DNA of 64,000 bases from Lingula anatina. Its lineage: Eukaryota > Brachiopoda > Lingulata > Lingulida > Lingulidae. The stretch covers positions 367,086 to 431,085 of the forward strand of contig NW_019775957.1 in NCBI RefSeq assembly GCF_001039355.2, given 5' to 3'. The notes under the pieces are model-generated. The model was not told the DNA's origin. It ran no database searches and saw only the letters and a list, made by a program, of their open reading frames with translations. Both the position numbers and the translations under genes were made by a program. Of the stretch, positions 54,922 to 64,000 are shown one piece after another (position 1 is the first letter of the stretch; every line of letters begins with the position of its first letter).

Positions 54922-56680
54922 AAGCATGGGCGACAAAACTTTTTTCTGCACCAGTCACTGGATACTAGCCAGCAGTTACGCTCAAAGCTTATTTTAATGC
55001 AATTACCTCATGGACAAAGACGGATAGAAAAATAATGCTCAGATGTGCCCCCAGCATTTAAAGGACCCAGCCCAGATAAACTACGCAGAAGACCAGCTGA
55101 AGCACGTGACGCCCGCCACAATGGCGGATAATATTTCACAGCAGACGATTTGAGGGGACGTTGTTTGTCTCAAAGAGTACCGTAGATGGATGATAAGATA
55201 TAGTGTATATTATCGTTAAATATATATGAGTATATATATATATATATATAAAAAGTGACCGTGTCACTGTCATAAGCCGACGCAACAAGCTCAAATACGC
55301 ACATGTAGACGTGTGACACTTGCTTCCATGTACAGTGGTATTGTTATTTAGTAGAAACTCGTGCTTAACTGTGCATAGGGGTTTGAATTATGGTGTGTTC
55401 ATGTTAGTTTCCGAAAGACGAGTTGTCTTTAACATTGTAATATTTGTCTTTTGATGCCAAAGCATCAATTGATAATATCGTAATGATGATAGCTGTTGTT
55501 TTGTACTGATGATACCAATAATTGACAATCTTTGTTTTTTGTCTCGTGATCAAAGTGGACTTTTCACTAAGTTTAGTTTTGATTTTTAGTTACCATTTAA
55601 AGTTGTACTTTTATCTAAATAGAGGGTCCTTGCAGTTCAGTTTAACGACCATCAATATATGTTTATTTATGTATATATTGTATAAAATTGACTACAACAA
55701 GTTTTGTAAAATATTTTTATTTAAGAATGATATAGATAAGTATAGGTTATAGCATAGATATCCACAGGTTTTATTTCTTTTACGTTTTCATCGCATGAAA
55801 ACAGTTGACGAGTCCCAAATTAAGCATAATATTTAACATTTGTATGAGGGTCAATATTGGAATTTGTGTCAGTTGATCATGTGATAACCTAACTCTACTT
55901 TCGGTTCGGAGTGTCTAAACGTTACGCCAGGCTTGCCATGCACACTTATTTTGTAAAAAAAATATACAAGCTCTTTCTATCAACAGATTAGCTCATTTTG
56001 TGCAATAAGCGTGCTACAGAGACCACTGTCCAACTCGGTTTGACTACAAAGTAAGCAGGTTTCTTGATGGAGCAGTCCCACACTCTGCTGGTACTGAACT
56101 TGATAGGTGGTAGTTAAACCAACGCGGAGGGTTTCCAGGATAAGACGCTTTTCAGTGAATCTTTTGTACGCAGATGAGTACTTTGGTTCACATACATTGG
56201 AAATGACTATACTTTTATAGTGCGTGTATCATAACTAGAATGTGGTAGGTTCTGTAAAGTAATATTTTTGTATGATTATTGTCACAATCTTGCCACAACC
56301 AGAGTTACTCACAAGTGAGTCTTCGTAGAATAATCACGTCTGTCAAAGAAAATTGGGAATTTTGTTATTGCTCACTGGAAAACCCGAGGGATTTTTTTTT
56401 TGAAAACCACCGGATCCTTTCCGAGGTTGTGTAAGTGAGTGTTAGTATACTAATACAGAGCATGACACTTGTAAATTGTTCTAGCTTAATAAAAGCGCAC
56501 TTTACTTTACGTTTTTGTGAATACTAATTTTATCTGGACTCCCTCGATGCACATTCAATTACACGAATTTAAATGAGGTACTATAGGGCTGTTTAACAGC
56601 TTGAAGTTGTATGACCAACTGACAATGATTTTTTTGGTGAATCGCAGGATAACAATAAAATTGTCTTAACTGCACATACC
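54922..56680 (+). other. Pax6: Probable Pax6 3' UTR
   Basis: The sequence after the TGA is AT-rich, with a TA run at 55231-55250. Candidate polyadenylation signals are AATAAA at 56488-56493, 56654-56659 and 56725-56730. The second is followed by a T/G-rich stretch. The true end cannot be fixed without transcripts. Confidence 0.45.
55231..55250. repeat. (TA)n repeat in the Pax6 3' UTR
   Basis: Ten TA units within the inferred 3' UTR. Confidence 0.9.
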
Positions 56681-57529
56681 TATGGGCTTCTGTGTTTTAA
56701 TCAAATAATGCCAATGTTTTAGCGAATAAAAATAACAGCGTAGTGACAAGAGTCACATGACCTTGTCACGGCATCCAGTTGAAATTCCAACGGATATAAA
56801 GTTGAATGTAGCTAAATTTATCAACCCTGCTTTTTAAGACAAAAATGGTCCTCTTTGTATTTTGTTTTACATAAATCTACTATTAATGTCTTTTCTGTAC
56901 TATGAACTATTAAATGAACAACTTAAGAAGACTATGATAAACTGTGAAACTGGAGAATCTCTCTTAGTGAATTAACTCAAACCATGCCCCCTACCTACAC
57001 ATACAAATTTTTCAAAAGTTTCAAATTAAAAGAGGGAGTACGTCCGTTGTGTAAAACAAAATGTATATGGCTGCAAGGTCTTTGTCTGATAATTGATTCA
57101 TCTATAGAAGACCCTGATTAAATACCATGGAAATTGCTGCAATGACACCCTATATTGAAAGCAATGATGTAAGTTATAGTAGTTCAGCTCTTTTACAAAA
57201 CGTGCAATCGAAATAAGAAATGGTTGTGCCATTACTGAAACAAACACATTAACGCCTAAGTAATGTCGTATATAAGGAATTTTATGGTCTTTAAAATGTT
57301 GCCGCCGGTGTTGTTTGTACTGATGTTGTTCCGTTTTACTCAGGATGTACTCTGTGTAATCCATAGAATAAAGTTGGAGACAACAGCTGTCATTGGAATA
57401 TCATAAATCCATGGATGAATAAATTCATGAATCAATACAAATGCTGTTGAGTAGATAGTGTACATACTGGTGGCATGACACGGTGCATGAAGTTGGTTTT
57501 ACAGAAACTTGTTGCATGTGGTTGGGATT

Positions 57530-57530
<1 letters not shown>

Positions 57531-57566
<36 letters not shown>

Positions 57567-57567
57567 G
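57531..57567. repeat. (TAA)n microsatellite
   Basis: About 12 TAA units. Confidence 0.95.
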
Positions 57568-58899
57568 TAAACTGGTGTGCATGGTGGGTACATAGCATGC
57601 ACTGGACTTACTCTTCAAGGGCAACCGAAAACCACGCCCAGTAAATAAGATTGTAGCAGTGATCTGAGAGTAAATCAATGTGAATGACCAAAACCGATTT
57701 CTTCATTCTACTTTGCTACCTCATTTGTCTAGTATTGTACAAGATTTCCATGCTTCTGCTTTTCAGCTTGTTACCAGATATGGCATTTCCTCTATGCCTG
57801 TCACGAGCGAAGATTTAGACTAAACCCCAAACCTCAAGAAAATCTCACGAAAAAAATGTAAAATTTACTTACCACAAATGGAGGTGGATTTGTACGCATG
57901 GAAACTAAGTAAGATGATATGTCTTTTCAAATGCATGATGCAGAGAAACATGAATTTAATATTAATTGTTTCGTCTTCTTGTTTTTTTTTTTTAATTTCA
58001 AACATCGGGAACTTCATATGTATTGTACTGAAAGGAACAATTCAAGGGGTTTTTGTTGTCTTATTCTCTTTATGAAAATTTTATCCGTATTTTCATGCAA
58101 GTTAAATAAAGGAAGGAATGCATCTATCCATTAAATGACTTTAAACTAGCCAATAAAAAGGTACATTTGAACGTGTCTTACAGGGTTTAGGGATTTTAGG
58201 TTGACATAGTGATAGTAAGTAAATACAGTATATAAAAATAAAAAACCAGGAACAACCGAAGTTCTTTTCTCTTACTGGAATCGCACGGTTCTTCTCTTTC
58301 TGAAATCGCACGATACCTCTTAACTGAAAGTTGCACTCATTGCAATCTTTTATTCCACATGGCTTTTTTCTTGCGACACACCTGATGTTCAAATGGACAC
58401 TAAGTAATATCTCAAAATCAAATCAACAGGGCAATGTCTATAAACTTCAGATGTAGAGGGATATTAGCTGCCTTCTGTATGATTTACCTATTCACCATAA
58501 TTTTACATTGACATATCTTTAAAAGTTAGTTCTTATGGTTAATCAAATGTATTTCTCCAATAAACTGAAATGACTTTACCTCAATGAGTTTCAGATGTTC
58601 CATGCAACATAAGAGAAAAGCAGAAATACCAGATTTTAAACTATGTCATCCAAAAAGGCTCAAAATAGTCCATAAAGTATATATGTCAGATGTCAATCTC
58701 CAAACCATCACATCTTTACCAGTTTTAAAGAAGGAAGCCCTTAGTGACATACCGGAGCCCAATAAAATAAAAATTGTAACACAGAAAATTACCATACTTC
58801 ACCTCAATAAGTATTGTCAAATATTTTAAGTTTTGCTGGCACTACAGTATGATGACAACCGTTGATGACCATTTGTACATATATAACTGACCAGGCAAG

Positions 58900-59310
58900 G
58901 ATACTGTATACGACAGTATTTTGTACATCCCAGAGAAATGCGAAGCACCAGTAAGTACCATACAGTATTACTGTCCCAGTAACAATAAAACTCTACCATC
59001 CAAATAAGCCAGAATATAAACATTCTGTACCACACAAGCATACTGTGCCAATACCCCATTCGACTGTACCAGACACACATACTGTGCCCACTTCTATGTA
59101 ACTGTGCGATACACTCATACTGTTCCGGAACCAAACATCTGTATCACACGTGCAGACTATACCAGAATACCATGTCTTTTCCACACAGACATACTGTACC
59201 AGTTTTGTGCCAGAACATCTATCACTGTCTCATACCATCATCGTACGACAATCTTAAGATCGTGTACCACATACGTATACTGTACCAGTACCCCATTCAA
59301 CGGTACCCGA
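58900..59310. repeat. Degenerate minisatellite, unit about 36-39 bp
   Basis: The core TACTGT(A/G/C)CC recurs at 58969, 59041, 59080, 59118, 59192 and 59278, with a diverged copy at 58902. Spacings are near 38 or a multiple. Copies share CACACATACTGT and CCCCATTC-AC-GTACC segments (59054-59072 and 59291-59308). Copies are strongly diverged, so the array is old. Confidence 0.75.
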
Positions 59311-59968
59311 TAAATATGCTCTTACAGAACACATTTCCATACCAGTGTTATAGCAGTGAAAAAGTTATTATACTGATCTATACAGTGATTTGATATGAAT
59401 CTTCAAAGTGTTATAGTGGTGGTGATACATTTTGCAATGGACGTAAAAGAATTCTCTATTTAGCTTTGGAATACTAATAATCAAGATTCAAATGAGAAAC
59501 TGACAAAAAAACTCGCCATCGTTTTTACACAATCTGATATTATTATAAATGGGATGACAAAACTAATGAGGAACTTTAATCATTACCGGAGAACGCTCTT
59601 CGGTTCAGAAAGTTGGCATTTTTTAACAGGAAAACATACTACGTGTAGTTCCAAATCTATTTAGGTATTAATATTGATATTTGAAAGCAAAAAGACAGTT
59701 CTCTCATCTCTTTTGTTTTAGTTTAATTTTGAATCTATTTGAAAATATAAAACAACAAAGATTTCCAATTCACCGTAAAATTCCGGATACTGTCACAATA
59801 GTTTTTCCATGTAGTAATTCTACTTGAGAAGTAAAAATAAGTTTTGTTAAGTCCTATTACTTCATAAACTACTCAATATATGATAGGTTGAATTGTTAGT
59901 TATGTTTTAACAGAGCATGTATCGAGACTAGATAGTTAACGTTAGAGAATAACTTATATCTTATTAAG

Positions 59969-59971
<3 letters not shown>

Positions 59972-60005
<34 letters not shown>
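59972..60005. repeat. (CA)n microsatellite
   Basis: About 17 uninterrupted CA units. Confidence 0.95.
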
Positions 60006-60008
<3 letters not shown>

Positions 60009-62254
60009 CTATATATCATATCTAAACCTTTTTCATTGGTATTATTTATTTTTCAAAAGCCCATAAAAAAAGAATGTTACAGATTCTTCAAGATGTGAAT
60101 GTTTGTTTTCAATGTAAAGATAAATAAATATAATGTTTATACCAATAAAATATAAAATAAAATAAAATATAAATATAAAGTAGAAGTGGTTATTTCTTAA
60201 TCTAAAGTCATTATTACAATACGTCATACATTATAAACAGACATTCTCTCTGGCTCTCCAATATTAAAACCTGGGTACTTTCAACGGCATGATGAAATCA
60301 ACTCAACAGCAAAAATAAAATCTTAGCTTTCCTTCATATGTGCATGCTTTTCCCTTTTCTTTTATCAATTTTAATTTTTAAAAAACGTGTTTATTTGTGT
60401 TTATTTATTTATTTATTTGCTATTCAAATAACCCCCTCTCCTTCTCTGGAGTCATACAGCACATGATCACACACACGCATGGAAAGCTGAGAGATTACGT
60501 TTTTTGGTTTTATAGATAACCCAAAAGATAACACTAAGGTTGTTTACGTTTTGTGTTCCTATTTTCTCTTTTGTGGTGAAAGAAATCGTTGGTGTTGGAG
60601 TGACGTTAGTGATGAATTGACTTCGATGTTGAAATAGCGTTAGTGTGCGTGGTAGTAGTGGCAATGGGTTTGGTATCCGGTTTGGGTGTGCAAGGAATTT
60701 CATTGGCGTTCAAATTCAATATATTTTTAGTTCCATGGTAGTTGAAAAAGGAAATGAAATAGATGTGTGCACTAACCAGTAACAGCTATTTTTTAAAGAA
60801 TTGAGAAACTTACTAAATGCAGCAAATTGAGCGAACTAAATGTTTTTATGTTGTCAAAACTATGATGAATAATTTGTAGAATATTTTAGAGTTTGGTTAT
60901 TCATTCAATTAATGCAATTTGTTTGTTCCATTTGTGTTATTAATGTGTTACGTTGTGTATTTAAATAAACTATATGGCGGATCAGGTTTCAGCTGTGCGA
61001 ACTACGTAAGGAACTGTGCTTTTTGACCCGATGGCAGTCGTCGCATATGATTCCATTAAATCATATCTTACATGGGAATTAAAAAGATAAAATGCAGTTA
61101 TCGAGAATGATTCATATCTATGGAAGAGTAAACATTCTCTAATACAATTTTGTTGATTGCGTGCGCAAAATTAAAAAAACGGAAGGTAAAACCTGTAATC
61201 CGGTGCGTTTGACGTGAAATGTAATCATCAAGATATTCACTCTCACTTTCAAACCCTTGGGGAATATTTACTCACTATTGTTAATGAAACGTTTGATAAG
61301 ATGTTTCAATAATTGGACTATGTTCCTTGAACATAACAAATTCGTTGGCAGAGATATCTGACCAAAGCACGAGACAAGTGCACGCATTTAGAAAAAAAAA
61401 AGCTGAACAGAGGGGCCCTCCTTTGGCAAATGTATGTTCACTAAATGTTCAAACCGTTTCACGAATAGTTGGCATACCATGCATTGCCAATAATTAAACC
61501 GTTGGTCATTATGGGAATATTTTTGAGCCTATGTTTGTTACAGTGGCTTCATTTTATACTTTTATTTGCTGTCCTACCTTTTGAATGATAGCATAATAAC
61601 TTCATCTTCACCTTCATTATTTAGTAAATTAAAATATATAGATATATATCCTAGATATAGATATAAACCTTTGTGTGTGTATGTTCGAAATGATAAAAGC
61701 GACCTTTTTACACAAAATAAATAAATCGATGTCTACATATAAAATAAGTTGATATGCATTTTCAAACGAACATCTAGATTCTGTGCTGAAAATTTCTAGG
61801 GCGTGCATATCCTTCTAAACAATCATATATATATATATTTAAAGAAAAATGGGCAATCGTCAGAGAGTTACATAAATTCAACAAATGAAATAGATGATTA
61901 GATTTATGAATAAAAGATGATAAAAATTATTGTGTCCCTAGAGTGTAAGTGATTATTTATCTCGCTAATATGACTCACTCTATGTGTTTACTTGTTGACA
62001 TTTTCACAGCCAATCAGGCCACATCAGTTTGTGGTCACTGGTTATTATTTACACGAGGACACCCATTAAAAACATCTACTTAAACAACAATATATGCTCC
62101 ACGATAACAATTGTTCTAGACATATGAAAATAAGTTACTTGAATCCAATCTCTATATAAGATGATATAGGTCGATTTTGTAAACTAATTGTGCTGGAGTC
62201 TATGCAAAACAAATTTCTAACAATCCATAACAAAGCACTGGGTTTGATTCAAAG

Positions 62255-62266
62255 CCCCCCCCCCCC
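62255..62266. repeat. C homopolymer
   Basis: Twelve C followed by an AT-rich run. Length is uncertain in sequencing. Confidence 0.9.
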
Positions 62267-64000
62267 AATTTTTTTTCTACGAAAAGAACGAATTTCTACT
62301 TCAAGTTCATACTTAACTATATTCCTGTACTATATTCTTTTAACGGATATATCGAATAGACCTTTTTCCTTTTTAAAAGATCCATACTTTTTGAATAATA
62401 ATTTCGTACACTAATCGTGAATTAAAATAAAAACAATTCGTGTTACCTGTCTCTTGACCTATGTCAAGTAAATAATCAATTGAATTGATAACCATTTTTT
62501 TCAAAAGAATTTTTGAGTCCTATGCATTCGATTTTTTTTTTACCAAAGAAAAAGTTTTAATTTTTTCTTTTCTCCAAAATCCCGCAAATTCAAATTTATA
62601 GATGATAATTGACAGAACTGAATTGTTTAAATAAGTTCTACAATCAAACACATTGTTTAATTTAAATGATTATTATATTGAAGACACACGTATAAAACTT
62701 ATTTGGTAGGATTAGCGGACTATATAGTATAAAATTCTGTCATGAACATGTGGATGATTCAAAGCTACCTAAAGTTTACAACATGTTTACGATTTAACCC
62801 CCAGGTTCGGCCTGGCCTAATTATAGCCCTGGCACTGGAATAACAGTCCCTGTTATTCAAAGTTTTTATTTCTATTTATAAAAGACGCTTTCTCATTGGT
62901 GAGTCCCATGTTGTTTCAAACTGTTCTGACCTTTTACGGTGGGTGGGGTATTGTTGGGTGAGTAAACGAACATGAAGAATTCTAGAGCTCTCATGGGTTC
63001 TTACCCTCGAGGAAGTCTTCCACATCTGACCTATACTTACAACTCACATTTTTTCTCTACAGTACTATACCGTCTTACACATCGATTTCCAGTATTTCCT
63101 AGTCTGTTCTTCTTATGAATAACACACAATAAAATTTCCCGAATGGTGTTCTTTTATTATTTGCTTAAGTCATTTTCCTGAGTAAACTCTTAGAAAAAGT
63201 TCCTACCTGGTTAAAGGCTCCATTAAAACCAACTCTCAACGAAAATATTATAATACATGTAATCTTTTTCTTTTTCCTTTTTTTGTGATAAGATTTTTTA
63301 AAACTTGTATGCCAGAAAGTTTGTTCATATTTCTTCATTTCTCACTGACACAAATCGATGTTTTATACAAAAAACCTTGGAGGAATGAGTGAAGCTGGGT
63401 CTACTCAAACAACGTATAAGTGAAAAAGGTTGAAATCAAATCTTAAATTGATCTATGCGCTTACATTCAGTTTCGTAGAGGAAAACTAAATTTCGATAAA
63501 ATAAATATGTGCAATTTATTCTAAAGTAAGTATATTGCAATTCTCTTTTTGGCGTTTTATTTTAATTTTTTTATTTTTTATTTTTTACTTTTTGTTTATT
63601 GTAGTTATTTTCCTTTTTATTTTTTTTTTTGCGTATGCTAAAATGTATATAAAACGTCATTGTAAAAATATTTATAATAATATTTTAGTTGAAGCCCATA
63701 CTTCGTTTTTAATGGTTGATATTTTCGTATATATATATCAACAAATGCCAACAAGATTTTTCTCCTTTGAACAAATATTGTCATCCCAACGTGATCAAGT
63801 AATATGTACATTTAATATTTTTATCACATTGAAACGTTTAATGAACAATTTAGGCGCACCAAACGACCTCTGTTGTCCTGAGAGTATTTGGCAGACGACA
63901 CATGCTGCTCGTGGACTTGTATAACCTAGCACCTGATTTAGATTAAAAATAGGTTAATTTTGGACAACCTTTTGTCTTTCATTCAATAAGGAAACCTTAG

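Larger units (their letters stand above)
56731..64000. other. Intergenic, downstream of Pax6
   Basis: No exon is supported on either strand. Elp4, the convergent neighbour of vertebrate Pax6, is not recognisable here. The region holds AAT, CA and AT microsatellites, a C homopolymer and the degenerate minisatellite at about 58.9-59.3 kb. The T-rich open frame near 63.5-63.9 kb is low complexity. Confidence 0.5.

Noticed and set aside
58584-59393. Several open frames with Tyr/Thr/Ser repeats
   Set aside because: They arise from the degenerate minisatellite and vary in every frame, so they are not a gene.
63535-63924. 129-codon open frame at the right end
   Set aside because: The first half is Phe/Ile/Leu from T-rich low-complexity DNA. 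There is no domain, no splice context and no typical coding composition.
56731-64000. Search for Elp4 exons, the convergent neighbour of vertebrate Pax6
   Set aside because: No ATPase-like or Elongator signature was seen on either strand. Linkage may be lost, or the gene may lie further away.

Overview
This is an animal genomic window: AT-rich, with long introns, GT-AG splice sites and several microsatellites. I reconstructed two multi-exon genes. Both keep an open reading frame through twelve exons, and both CDS lengths are exact multiples of three. The paired domain, homeodomain and conserved introns identify the second gene as Pax6. An invertebrate is most likely, plausibly a non-vertebrate deuterostome such as a hemichordate or echinoderm. 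That placement is inference, because I could not run a phylogeny.

Layout. 1-1,212 is low-complexity and intergenic sequence. 1,213-7,085 (minus) is a secreted mosaic trypsin-like protease of about 903 residues: signal peptide, CUB, CUB, Ser/Thr/Lys-rich linker, CUB, LDLa, chymotrypsin-fold domain with an intact triad. A TATA box lies upstream of it near 7,230. 7,086-39,000 is gene-poor and holds a well-formed TATA promoter with a short non-coding first exon near 20.2 kb on the plus strand. It also holds CTCF-like sites, microsatellites and moderately GC-rich blocks that could be enhancers. 39,140-54,921 (plus) is Pax6. 54,922 to about 56.7 kb is probably its 3' UTR. From there to 64,000 I see no gene, only repeats, including a degenerate minisatellite near 59 kb.

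Pax6. The core isoform is 479 residues: N-terminal leader, paired domain, linker, Ser50 homeodomain and a Pro/Ser/Thr-rich transactivation tail. Unusual features sit between the MPHKG exon and the paired domain. Two well-formed phase 1-1 exons of 102 and 72 nt can be inserted or skipped without changing frame, and a third possible exon of 66 nt and a possible 9-nt microexon lie in the same interval. Two promoters (20.2 kb and 39.1 kb) would give different N-termini. The paired domain lacks the intron that hosts exon 5a in vertebrates, so any diversification here would be at the N-terminal side of the domain.

The two genes are divergent and separated by about 32 kb. Nothing in the sequence ties the protease functionally to Pax6. 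The gene desert is more likely Pax6 regulatory territory. I found no mobile element with coding capacity, no tRNA or rRNA, and no CRISPR array.
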